Below are positions 46,024 to 58,800 of a stretch of 64,000 nt of DNA, piece after piece (the stretch's first letter is position 1; every line of letters starts with the position of its first letter). A program made the position numbers and the translations under genes. The notes under the pieces are model-generated. The model made no database searches. It saw only the letters and a list, made by a program, of their open reading frames with translations, and was not told the origin of the DNA. Source of the DNA: Amblyornis subalaris (taxonomy: Eukaryota > Chordata > Aves > Passeriformes > Ptilonorhynchidae); NCBI GenBank assembly GCA_018881555.1, contig JACAXG010000123.1:403354-467353 (forward strand), given 5' to 3'.

Positions 46024-48947
46024 CATATTAATACCACTATTATCTAGGTACAGATGAAAACTCAGATGCATCATGAAGATCTAGATGTAATAATCTGGAA
46101 TCTGAAAAAACAAAACTTCTTTAGTAGTCCATACAGTTGCTGTGTTCTACTTGAGGTAAAACTATGAGGAATCTTGCCAGTATTGGCCAGAAAATTATCT
46201 GTGCCTAGGGATTTTAAAAATATTTCTCAGTTGTTGGATCACTTTGCTCAATTGGAGTAGTTAGGTAAAAGTGTATTTGGGAGGAACACTGAATGAATGG
46301 TGTTCTTGATGAATGGTGTAGCAGTGCTTTCAATTTTCTTATGTGAAAACTGATGAGTTTACTCTGAGCTGTAAGTGATGTGGGGAATGACTCAAGTGTG
46401 AAGTGAGGTGTTGCCATAACCTGGTGGAAAAGAAAACTGGTGCTTCTACTGGATTTCAATGATTGAGGGGGAAGGGGTGGTAGAGGAGGAGTGGTGGCAT
46501 CCTTCAATATACGCCTCAGTGCTTTGCAACAAGAAAGTTCTCACCAATCTTCACTAAAATGAGGAAATGTTTGAGTTAGCTTGCTTTATTAACTCATACT
46601 CTTGAAACATCCGAAATGTGTGTTTTACTGAAGTAGCCCCAATCCCTGCAGTATTGCTGAGAAAAGGTAAAACAGACCAAATCTGTACCATATAATTATA
46701 ATACATTTTATAGTTCGTTTGCTGTACAATGAATATAATCTTGTCAAATTAATGGAAAATGCTTTTCTGAAGTATCCTAGTAACCAGGGTTTTATTGTTT
46801 ATTTTATATTTCCCCAGAAGATATTGTTTATTTTCCATTTCTCCAGAAGATATTTTTTCCTTATGCTGTGTTCAAAAATATAGCAATCATCTGTGTCTGA
46901 GGGCTACTACCTACCAGTTGCTGTGAAGTCCAGGCTGACAAAATTTAAATAGCAATGTCCTGTCTTGTCAGCGATATTGTTATATATAACGGCATCAAAG
47001 GGATGCAGTATGGTATTCACAAATATGGAGACCATACATATACATTTTCTGTAGAGTGTATTGGCCACATGCAGGCTGTGCACAGGCACTGAAATTTTAA
47101 GTTCTTGCCCTTTCCTAATGTCAGCATGGCTCTTGGTATAGAGTGGTTTTGCACTTGTAGATCTTGTTTGACACAATTCAGGATAATGCTTGCATGTCTT
47201 CAGTGAAGAATTTGGCTGAGATGCTAGATCAGAACATAAAGGAAACAGAATATACTGTGGTATAGAATTTGTTAGTTTTGCTTAGAAAACCTTTACGTAT
47301 AGTTAAAAACAAATTAATATGGATGTAATGCTCAGTTTTTTCTAATAGAGGAAGAAATGCATGTTAGCCAGTTACCCCAAACTTCCTACTCAAGGATCCT
47401 GTGAGACCACATTAGATGACAGATTTGATTAGAATAATGCTGTAGAAGAACAGAGAGCTCAATTCTACCTCCACCACAGAATTTTGGACCTAAATCCATT
47501 TAGGATAAAATTCCACAATGGCCTTTGTTACTTAGAACTAAACACCCTAGTATTTGCTCTAATGCCATTACATTTAGTGCACTGTGCTTGGTCTTAATTC
47601 AGAGTGTATAAAGGAGACTTTGGGCCCTTAGAACTAAAATTAGACAACACATTGAGTTGGTGCCTGGAAATATCAGTTAAGTGTTTCCTAGGATGATAGG
47701 AGGGTGTCTTGATCCATGAACTAAGGTATGACCCAAAAGAGATGGTTTACAATTTTAAGAACTAAATAGGGAGGGACCTCTTCTGAAGGCCTAATAGGAA
47801 TGATTTTACGTAAAATAAATAGCTTTTGCCTCCTGCAAATGAGTTGAAGTGATGTAAACAGATCCTAAATGTCCTGTAAAACTGATAAGGATTGTTGACC
47901 AGAAATGCATATGAATGGCTGAAGCTTAAGCGTAGCAGTGATTAGGGATGCAAAAAAAATCCATTAGTGTGTACCTACTGGATTGTAATGCTTAGTGTTT
48001 TAAACAGTTCTCAGTAGCTCAGTTTTCCTTTAAAAAAAAAATTATTTTTAATAATAATTTATTAAAAATTATAACAGCTGACTTTAAGACAGCTGTTGCT
48101 CTGAGATTTTTTTTGAACTCCCTAAAATTTTACACTTGCATTTTTAAATTAGGGTAGTTGTAACTGCTGTCATTTTCTACAGTATTTCACCTTAAAACAC
48201 TGAACAGAAATAATATTGTGCAGTTTCCTATTAAATGAGAAAGATCATATTGGAAAGCTGAGACTGCAAAGAATTTGCTGCTTTCAATTCATTGAGAATT
48301 GGTGGATTCAGATTACTTTAATTAGCTATGTAATATGTTGCAAAGGTGGAGTGCTAATGAATACATAGATTCCAGGACAGAAGATACTGTGTGCTGAAGT
48401 AAACTGATATTCTTGAGCTTTTGTTAAACTATTCCCCTGAACAGACCTGAACTAACATCAGAAATTGTGGGAACTGGCTTGCATTCAGGATTCTGTTTTG
48501 GTCTATTCATATTTTGTGAAAAGAGATGGATTGGGAGAAACTCTTTTTTATGAAGTGTAATGGTTTACCCAGAAGGTATGAAAACATGAATAAAGATTTA
48601 TTGAATTGAGATGATTGAATGAAAATACACATACTTTTGAGACTGATGGTAATAAGCTTCTTCTAGCTTTATGTTAGCATTCAGATGCACTCAGAGAACT
48701 TAGCTTCACATAAGCTAACACAGAACTAGAAGCACTTAAACAGAATTTATGCTGCATTTTTGCTGTACCGGTGAGTCTTATGGACACCAGTAGACTGCAT
48801 CCAGTCCTTGAATATCTGACCTCTGAGAACCAGTTTATTATGCTTTGGGTATTTCTAATTATATTTTTCTGCATGGCCCTTTTTAATGCAGCATTCTTTA
48901 GACAAGACATGAAATTATTTCAATCCTGAGAATAATTCACTTACAGT
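46024..48947. other. Non-coding DNA, no gene seen
   Basis: AT-rich sequence containing one short tandem duplication (46794-46851). No exon or mobile element was recognised. Confidence 0.4.
46794..46851. repeat. 29-base tandem duplication
   Basis: Two adjacent 29-base units begin ATTGTTTATTTT and end CCAGAAGAT. They differ at three positions. Confidence 0.85.
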
Positions 48948-49015
48948 AAGGCCAACAATATCCTGGCCTGTATCAGCAATAGTATGGCCAGCAGAAGTGC
49001 AAAAGGGATCTTTGA
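48948..49015 (+). mobile_element. Short CR1 LINE fragment
   Basis: AAGGCCAACAATATCCTGG, then TGTATCAGCAATAGTATGG and CCAGCAG correspond to the conserved KANGIL...SVASRS-encoding stretch of the CR1 reverse transcriptase ORF. Similarity fades on both sides, so only about 70 bases are supported. Confidence 0.65.
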
Positions 49016-52000
49016 TGATACTGTATTCCAATTGTACTGACTTTTTTCATGTATAACTACATGTAGAAATACAGTTGTTATTGGAGCCCACAGAATTTTC
49101 CAGAAAGATGTCCCATAGGTGAAGACTTGTAGTGCAGTAATATCTCTTTAAGCATGGTCTCTGTGCAGAGGGCTTGATAGAAACACCATATCAGTTACAT
49201 ATGAAAGCCATAGAAAGTAATTCAAACAGCAAAATAGCTTGACCTAACTGCTAGGCTATTCATGAAGCTGGATCAGCAAGATACTTTTAGCCCATGGAAA
49301 TAACTGCTTTTCAGGATTCAGGTTATAATATTAGATGGTATATAATAGCTCTGTAGTTTGCAAAGATTAAATACCTAGTGTCTAGTCCTGGCCTGCTGAA
49401 GTCATACACAGAAAGCTTAGTTGTACACAATAACTTCAGCATTTAGTACAGATGTCCAGACAGGTGAGCCAGGAGTTCTGTGTGTCACTCCATGATTAAG
49501 GCAGAAGCCCTGCAGAAATCACTTCAGTTTGAGTATCATATTCCTAAAGTGTACAAAATAGATATGTGTGCATAATTTTTAGTCAGCCAATTTAATCTGA
49601 AATAGTGTCAGGAACACAAATGTGGAGTTGCTCCAAACGGAGGTCTGCCTGAAAAGCAGGAAGGGTTTAAAGATTCGATTCAGACTGAACAGAATGTTGA
49701 AATGTAGTTTATGCAGAGCACACAATGTGCCATCTGAGCAGCTAAGCTTGCTCTGTAATGCATGGACTGACATGAACTATGACGCCACCATTATTATACA
49801 AGAGTAGCGTGAATTGGACTGGATGAGAAGGTACTTCACTTGTGACACTGGGCATATGAAGGACTCTCTGCACCTGCTGCTCTAGCCACTATCCAAGTGT
49901 GCAGAACTTAGCCCCCTTCCTGGAACCTAAATGTCTACACTCTTGAGAAAGTCCTGACTGCCTAATGCACTTCTTAAAAGGAGAGAACTTGCAGAGGCCT
50001 GTAGGTAGCCTGCCCAACCATCGTACTTGTCTTTGCTGTTATTTGAAAGAACTTCGTAGTCTTCAAAATGAATCAGTCTGCTTGAGTCTGACATTTATCT
50101 CTTCAACAGAACATAGGGAAACTGCAGAAGATGGTTAGTATGCCCATCTGTTCCAGAAGCGTGGCAGGCTTCAAGACAGTTTTAGCTTAATATTCTGCTT
50201 AGGATGTGTATTGGAGGGTTAAGGATATCAAGTATCCCTTTCTCAAATAGGAGTATCTCTTAGAGGACAGATAAATAATGTTGGAGATACTAATTTTGAG
50301 TTATCTGCTGCTTTTCTTAAAGATCCAATACTAATCGGATCAAACCCAACTATTTTCCTCCTACTTAGAGTGGGAAATAATTTGGGGTTTTACTTGCTAA
50401 TGACTACTAGAAGTAGTCATTGTAGCTGACTAATAGTCTTTAAATTTGGAGCGTGAATGACTTCCAAATACTTTAGAAAGTGAGCCATTTGTTAACACAA
50501 AGAAAACAATATAAATGATGTTTCACAACTTACTTGTATGAATTCATTAAAATTATTTAAACTAACACGTAAAATTATATGTATGAAAACAAAGAGTATA
50601 ATGCTAACCTGAGTCTGCTGTCTCGAGCAGACCTTTGTATACATGTGTTGGATTTGTTTTGATGAGTCAGATTTCTCTGCAAGGAAGAAATCTTCAGAAT
50701 TGTCTTTGGATAGAGATCTTAAGGCATTGCATTTTGCTCTCCCTCTATCAACATCCCTATTTAGAACTTTTACTCTAGCCATAAAGGTGCTTGTGTTGGG
50801 AACTTTTTATTAGAATTAGGATATCACTGTAGGAAAGCTGTATTTACCATGAGATTTATTGCTGCGAGGCATGTGCTAGGAGTGTTAACTATTTTCTAAT
50901 TTCATATGCAATACACCTGGCATGTGTGTTCAGCAGCTTTTTCTTAGATTAATTCCAGCAATATCAATTAGCTGCACATTGCAGCAGCCATGTGTTTCCT
51001 GGTTTTTGAATAATGTTGCTGTACTGATTCAAGTGCAGTGTCACACCTCAGTACCAAGGTACAGCACACCTTAATTTCTTCTATAATTAAGTCTTACATA
51101 AGCTTTAATGTTCAAAACAGAAGTGGCATCTCTACAGTTGTTTATCTTCAGAGCACAAAGGAACAGAGCATATATTGATACATGTTACAATTCTGTAAGT
51201 CTTTACAGAATTTCAACATCAGGTCTGTCACCAAGAAAGCTGTGATTTGTGTTAGCCTACACAAAAATACTTTTTCTACTTTTCTGTTTCAAGGACATGT
51301 GTACCTTCATAATTACATGCAAAAGATGAATCTAGTGGAAGCAAATTTAGAATTCTTCAGCACTAATTAGGGGGAATAGGCTTTAAAGAAAGCTGGGATC
51401 AATGATGTCATGAGACTTATTTCCCCTGGGTGCTCTCTCCAGAATGGTTACTTGATTGTCATGACGATCCTGAAAATGCTCTACTTGGAAAATGTATCTG
51501 TTAGAGTGACTTTTAATGTTAATAATAACTTATTTCAGAATCAAGACTGTGTCAGCTGCTGACACTGGTGGTCATGAAAATACAGCAGAATCTGTGAAAA
51601 CAAATAGAGATGGTGGCAGCCACCTGCATGGCCTTTCCCCTTCTCAGTTAATTTTCATGCAGTGATTTCAATATAAGGTAAATTCCTGGTGAAATGTGGG
51701 CAACTTGTCATTTTAACACAAGCTGGTAGGCAAATTGTTGAAAATGTGTTCCCCAGTTCAGATGTTTCCTAATTAGTTGAAATGTTCCCCTTTTTTCTGG
51801 TGTGAACAAGTCCCAGAGGACAAAAGTCTGGGGGAGTTGAGATCATAGAACCTTTGAGAAAGAGAGGGAAGGGGCTTTATTTTCTTGTATAACTTGCACT
51901 TTTTCAACGAATTTATGATCTCTTTTTTATCTTACATAGCAGAGACCAAACTGGGATCCATAAATATTTGTAAAATAAAATGTGTTATCTATAGTACATT

Positions 52001-55000
52001 ATTTCAGGTATTAATTAATTGATAATTATAGCTAAACAGAGGTCCTCTTGAATTTTCAAATTTATCATCAACGTCAATCTCATGTTTTCTGCTGGGTTTT
52101 AATATTTTCATTACTGTGTTTCATCTTTGCTATCTGTCTTCTGTGACCTTGGTTATCCCTGGATAAACTGGATGTTTATAACCCAGTCTTGTTTAACAGG
52201 GAGCATGTCCTTTATGTCTGTCAGTTTTCTTTGACCTCGTCTTAGTAATGTCTGAAAGATTTTTCTGCTGTATTTTTGCACAACTCTCATAAAGCAGTTT
52301 CAGTTTGTTCTGCTATTGCTCACTCATCTGTAAATTTTCATGCCCGCATCGGTGTACCTTTAGGAGAAGAGTCTGTCCTGCCTCTAATGTGACTTACCTT
52401 TCCTGAAATGAAGCTTGTCTGCTTATTATCTGATTGTCCTAAGCTTGATTGAGACCTGTTTCCATTTAAATAAAGTATTTTAAGTATTCCCAGTTCAAAA
52501 CAAAGGGCTAAATTCACATTGTCCTCAAAAAGGACAGTATTTTGGTTTTTTAATACTTTATATAAAAGTAAAATCAGGAGAGTAAGAGGAATCAAAGCTC
52601 TTCTTTCCCAGAAGAGCGATAAATTGTACTGGGACTCACAAAACAGAACAACAGGGAGCTCTAAAGAATGATAAACTAGAAGCCCTAAAAACTCAGCTCC
52701 CAAGTTACCAGGTTCTCAGCTGTGTGTGGTTAGGAACTTAAATGTTCATCTGGAGCTTCTTAACCAGCAGATGAGAGGAATACAAGTTCTCACAGCTGGA
52801 GCGATTGGGAACCTGCATTCCACGGTTGCTGGTAAGGATATAGGCAGGTTTCTACTGGGATCTCCCTTTGATCTGAGAAAGCGCATCAAAATAAAAATGT
52901 TATTGTCAAATATTATTGTCAAATATTGAGGCATCTATTTTTTTGAGTAAGAAACTATGTTGGAAAACTTTGAGCCACTCTAGCTTCATAAAGCCTGTTT
53001 ATAAACAGTTATTCGAAGACATCCATGGGTGACAGTGTGCTGTATTTATGTACTGATATTTCTATTTCTGGGAGTTTACATGTTACTTTATATAGTACTT
53101 ACTCTGAAAAGCTATTCCACTTAGTCCTGAGTTGGATAACTGTTGGACAACTGCTAGTTACTCATCTTTGTGAATTAGTTCACCTCTTGCATAACAGTGG
53201 ATTTAAAACAAGTATTTTTCTCACGTTCTGCTTATTGTACATCTCCTGCAATGACTCTTTTTACAGTTTGCCCAGAACTTAGTTTCACGTTAATAATCAT
53301 GTCAAATTTTTAATGCAACTCTATTTGCTTCTTTGAAAAAAATCAGCTTCTGATCTTCTGCTGTAATTTTGAGTACTTATTCAAATGAGTTTTATTTCAG
53401 CACAGCTGGATGCATCTGAAATTAGAACTNGGTTGTACATTCAAAAAAGGCTTAATATTTTCCCTGTGTTGCTCAAAGAACTGAGGTATCTTAATCATAA
53501 GGTCTTGATGGCTTTATAGGTGAAATGAAGTCTCACTATAAGAAGGTATTTCTTCCTGCATTATCCAATGACTTCATTTATGACCCTTGAATAGAAATGT
53601 TATATATGGTTACATTCTAGATTATGAAAGCTATCTACTGGTTCAGAGTTCATAGCATGTAAAAGGCAGGTTCAACAGTCACAAACCAAAGCAATTGCTA
53701 GAGCAGCTAGACCACTTGATTATCGTTCATTTGTTTTTTAGTCTCCACCATCACCACCCCCAAGTGATCATTCTATTTATCAGCATAGGTAAGTTTCTGA
53801 GACATTTAACTGAAACTCTTGCATTGATGGAAAAGTTCAGGGCTTTTTGTAGAATCTTTGAAAATGCTTTTATTAAACCACTGATTTCTTTTCTTTTCAT
53901 TATTGAAAATTAAATATTTGCAATTAGAAATGTTTTGACACAGATTTCTAGATCTGTTACTGCAGAATTGTAATCCAGCATAGAAAGAGTGGAAATTTTC
54001 AGTAGCTGTGGGTTTGGGGCACAATTACTTTAACCTGAAGTATGAAGCTGAAAGGACAAGTTTCCAGCTCCAGTTAAATTGTTTGTTTCCTTCATATGCA
54101 CTAAACTTGGCAGCTGTTCTTATAATCAGTGGGTCAAAGTTTGTTCTTGGCTATGTTGACCCAGCTGTGTACTGTTACAGCTTGTGTGGAAATTGGAAGG
54201 AAGAAAATAATCCTATCAATAGCTTATGGAAACAGTTCATTTCAAGCAAGAGGACTAAATTGCAAATGCATACCTCTTTGCGGGGTAGATCACAGTTCTC
54301 AGTGTGGGTAGAAGGAACAGCCCTTACAAAAGGAAAACTGCTGCCGAGGGGCATAGATGTCCTCTGTGACTACCACTGCCAATTGCCTGGATTTTTCTTC
54401 TGAGCAGTTAGCTGTTTGTGAAGCATATGGTAAGTGGTTTTATTTTCAGTGTACTTGAGGAATTGTTTTGCTTAATGAATGAAAAAAAGAGTTTTGCTCA
54501 CTTAGGAGTAGTGATTTGGTTAATGAAAGTAACTCCTAAATAAAAACACGACAAGGAAGCAGTTACACCAATCTACGCCTGTTCACCAAGTTTTGCTGTG
54601 TGGATTTGGTACAAAGAGCTTTTGGGAGTCTGGGAGCAAGAAAGGAGCACTAAGGCTCGTAAGAAAAATTGCCAGATAGACAAGAAGTTTCATGTAGGAG
54701 ACTGACTGATTAACCGGACTGACAGTTTGATGCATGTGCCCTTCTTGCATTTGAATATTATATCAAGTGAGGACAGATGCATAAAACAGCTCTGTGACAT
54801 ACTGGTAGAGTTACTTCATATTCTAATTCAATAGGGATGAAAACTTTCTGTAGTACCTCTAAGTAACTTTACAGTGTTTTCATGTGTTAATTTTTATTCT
54901 CATGCAGTAAAGTCTGAAATTCATAGATCTGAATTAAAAACCCAAGAAGGTGTGCCCTGAGAGGAATCTTAATCATAATAACTTTGTTGTAAGAGTGAAA

Positions 55001-55316
55001 ATAATGTATCAAGAGTTCCTTGGTTTGTATTTTCTACAGCTATAAGAAAAACAATGGATCACAGAGATATTTACCAACAAAACAGAACTACAAAATATAC
55101 ATTGTCTCTACCCAGCAGCATCATATGTCCATGAATACTGCCATTCTTCCTTTGCCTTTACCTTTCCCCCCTTACTGGATGGGATAAATACACAAATCAC
55201 TATTGTGTAGGTTGGTCTGGTGCAGACTAGGGGCCACAATTTTTGTAGAAAAAGCACTCTGGAATCTTCAGTAGCTGGAGCTTTTTTCTCCAAAGTGCTG
55301 TTTGTTTGGGTGGGGA
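49016..55316. other. Non-coding DNA, no gene seen
   Basis: AT-rich sequence with scattered chance open frames, the longest 131 codons at 54008-54403. A perfect 13-base tandem duplication lies at 52900-52925. No gene family or repeat was recognised. Confidence 0.4.
52900..52925. repeat. 13-base perfect tandem duplication
   Basis: TTATTGTCAAATA occurs twice in a row without mismatch. Confidence 0.9.
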
Positions 55317-55409
55317 TTTTTGTTTTGGTTTGGTTTTTTGGTTTTTTTTTGGTTTTTTTTTGGTTTTTTTTGGTTTTTTGTTTTTTTGTTTTGGTGAGGT
55401 TTTTTTTTA
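55317..55409. repeat. T-rich tract with regular GG (TTTTTTGG-like repeat)
   Basis: Runs of six to nine T are separated by GG or single G for about 90 bases. On the minus strand this is a CCAAAAAA-type repeat and produces a Lys/Thr-rich chance frame. It lies just left of a minus-strand CR1 copy. Confidence 0.9.
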
Positions 55410-55431
55410 GTCCAGAAAGTAAATATAGTAT

Positions 55432-55885
55432 ATAATTATAGAATGACTGGCATTTAAAGGGATATCTGGAGATCTTCTGGTCCAACTTTTCTGCTGTCAG
55501 AGCACATACAGCTAATGCAAGTTGCCCAGGAGTGTGTTGAGTTTCAAATACATTCATGACTAAAGACTCTCAAGATTTTTCTAGGCAGCATGTGCCAGTT
55601 TCTGATTATTTTTAGAATGAAGTGTGGAGTTTTCATCTTAAGTTGAATTTCCTGTGTTTCAGTTTGTGCCCTTTGTCTCTTGCCCTTGCTTGACACCACT
55701 GAGAAGAGTCTGGCTCAGTGTTTGCTTTTACCCCATTAGGGACATACACATATAAGATCCCAAACATGAAACTTATCTCTAGGCTGAATAATCCCAGCTC
55801 ACTGTCATATGAAAGATGCTTCAGTTCCTTAGTCATTTTCCTGGCTCTTTACAGGACTTCCTCTAGCAGGTTTGTCACAGACATA
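55432..55885 (-). mobile_element. CR1 LINE fragment (3' end)
   Basis: Reading the + strand gives the reverse complement of a CR1 3' end. TATAGAATGACTGG is followed by GATCTTCTGGTCCAACTTTT, then GTTGCCCAGGAGTGTG, then a GTGCCAGTTTC block, then CTAGGCTGAATAATCCCAGC and a segment near GACTTCCTCTAGCAGG. The order matches CR1 in minus orientation, with the terminal short repeat (TATAGAATG) at the left end. It is diverged and 5'-truncated. Confidence 0.8.
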
Positions 55886-58800
55886 CTAATCCTGTAAAGG
55901 GATTATTTGCAATAGAGGCTTTCCACTTCTGCTGTAGAAAATAAAGGAAGACAGAAACTACTTATCTTTTTTCCTTTCAGTGTGATATTTTATCTTCCAG
56001 TGCAATTTGTAATTACATACGTGTTTTTGTAATGATATACAGTGTGTTAGCTGTGTTATTCTTCAAAGGAAGGTAGGAAGCAAAGTTAAGTAAGGTTTTG
56101 TTTAAACAGATATATTTTTACTTAACAGTATGGGTAGGAAAGAAAATAAGAAATGGCTGGCAAATGACATTAAGAGCTGAAAAACAACATTACAAACCAG
56201 TAACTGGCAAAATATATTTACCTTAAAACATTTAAAAATCAATGGTATTGGGGTATCACCTCTGCAAACAGTGGGAATTTCTTTATATAATCTGTTGATT
56301 TTACCATCCAGTTACCTGCTAACATACCTTGAGACTCCTTGAAGATCCAGTTGTGTTGCGAGGAAGCTTTTGAAATAGTCTTATTACTGGTATTTTACAG
56401 CCCTTTGGTCACCCATATATCTTCCCTTTCCAGAACTTGAAAATGCCCCCATCTGTATCTGTGAGTGGGACTAGATGACCTCAAACAGTATCTTCCAGCA
56501 TTTTACTGGGAGTTTTTTTGGTAGTTCTTTCATTGCTTCATTGAGGGATGCAAAAAATGCTGGTGATAAAGTCCACTAACACTTCTCTTACATGGAAAAA
56601 CTTAGCAGGGCATGCAGATAACCAGACAGCCTGAACAGCACTTTCTGTTGGCTATTTTTGAGTAAATGTATTTGGGAAGGCTGTAAGAGTAACTAGGATG
56701 TTAAAATAGATGATGAAGTAAATGTTGAATGAGATTGGCGGATAAGGGCCTATGTCCAGTGTACAAAATGTTCGGAAATGTATCTTATGACACAGTTCTG
56801 TGGGGCTTTGTATTAGATTATCTTAAAGTACCCAGCTTAGAAGTTGTCGCCCTTCAAGCAAAACTTGCTGAGCTTGAACACTGCTCCTGCAGACACAAAA
56901 ATACAGAATACTTGAGTCTTGTTTTTTGGATACTAAAGACATCTGCTGTACTTCAGTTAATTGTTTGTCCTGAGAGCTTTATTCATGAGGTGGCAGACTG
57001 TGCACTATTTCAGGCTCAAAAAATATCAGCCTTTTTAAAGACTTAGGGAGTTCTGCTCACCGTCCATGTTGAGTTTTGTTTATTTGCACATATGTGGGAA
57101 GCCGGAAGGCATGTAGCATTTGCACTGAAGATAAACCCTTTGCAGACTGGGAAATCTACCTATGTTTAATCAAGTTAGAAAACTGGGAAAATTCCCAGCA
57201 GTAATTTCATTTAAGTTTTTTAATTTTAGTCCTTTCCATTTTTACGTGTTGCGCATTGACTTTTTCAATGCAAACAAATGAACTTTCCAACTGCTACGTG
57301 TAAGGAAAAGTCTAATGATGATCTAGGCACCACTGCTCGTATTAGTATATGTGCATCAGCAGTTCTTTTAGCAAGAAAATAGAGCAAAGCACTCAGCATT
57401 CTACTTTACATACAAGAAATTTTTAAAAGGAAGTGACTATTAATGTAAATGAAACACTTGAGGAAATACAAATTGTTCTTGTTTCAAAATAAAGCTCTCA
57501 GAGATTTTATTCAAGCAGGTATTCAAATTTTTTTAGATGCAAATATTGCATCAAATCTGTCACTATGCAGATAAGGGCTGAACACCATTACAATTGTATT
57601 GCATTCCTAATGTATGGTTCTAGTTTTTCTAGGTTTTTTTTAAGGTTGTTGTGGTGTTTTTAACTGCAAAAGACAGTTTTACCAAGCCCAAGTACTTCTG
57701 AGAAATATGGATCCACAAGATGCAATGGGATGGCTCTTGCATTATTGGCAAAACATTCAGGGGACAAGATAAGTTTACCAAGAAGTTGCCACCACTGTGC
57801 ATGTAGCTCAGTGTTGTAGATCTCAGTTTAAGTGTAGTGTCCATTTTACCATTCTGATATGGGGATACATATGTGTAGTCTTCTTGAGAACAGTGTCATA
57901 ACAATAAATGATGTGGGTTTGGGGAGTATTTCAAAAGTCATTCTGTAAAAACAGTACTTGGATTTTGAAGCTCATGAGATGCAATGAGAAGGAAATCAAA
58001 ATTACTCCTAAAAAATTTTAGCAGCTGAATTTTCCTGAAATGTGCTCTCAAGGCTTGTTATTCAGAAGGTGGCCTTAGGTAATCCACTTTTTGCTTTATG
58101 CAAAGTACCCTTATGTTGCTAAGTAGTCTTTGTCTTGGTGGTATACTAAGGAACTAGTAAGATTAGCAAATTCTGACAGTGGATGCTTAACAGTATAAAT
58201 GTGTTTTCTTTTGCATAACAATGCTATGGTCATTTAAACTGCGGTATAAAATTCTAGAGTTCAGAACTCTGAACGTGCAGTAAGTAACTTAAAGTTCATT
58301 ATAACCAGCATTATAAAGAAATGTATCTTTCTTTCAACTGGAATGACCATGATATTCCACAGCTACAAAATCTGCTAGTTTTCTGCAGTATTACTTACCT
58401 GCTGCAGGAAAATATTTCAGCTCATCTGGACGCAGAACCTTTCAGCTAAGTCTGTGCTGTAATGTCATAATTATTGAGGTCAGACTAACTAAGGTGTTCC
58501 CTTTGCCCAACTAGGAATTAGTACTAAAGATTTAGATAATCTTCTTTGGCTGATGAAAAATATAAATGTAGGAAATGTAGATCCTGCCCTGGAAAGGTAG
58601 GACAGGAGGGTTTACTGGCTGAAGATGTAACTAAAAGTGAAGTGGATTGAGGAAAGTGGCTGAAAGATGAAATACTTAAATACTGTTATATTTTACTTCA
58701 TTCTTCATGCTGAGGACCTCTGGCTGATTAATAAACACTGAGCTCTTTGTAAACTGGCAAAAAGTCTTTTACAAGGACATTTTATGGAGAGAAAATTTGG

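Noticed and set aside
54008..54403. 131-codon plus-strand open frame
   Set aside because: No recognised family, no splice-site or promoter support, and length within chance expectation for the window.
55108..55557. 149-codon minus-strand frame with a Lys/Thr/Gln-rich core
   Set aside because: The core is the translation of the T-rich tract and the remainder is CR1 sequence.
56729..57046. 105-codon plus-strand open frame
   Set aside because: No domain or conservation evidence visible; likely chance.
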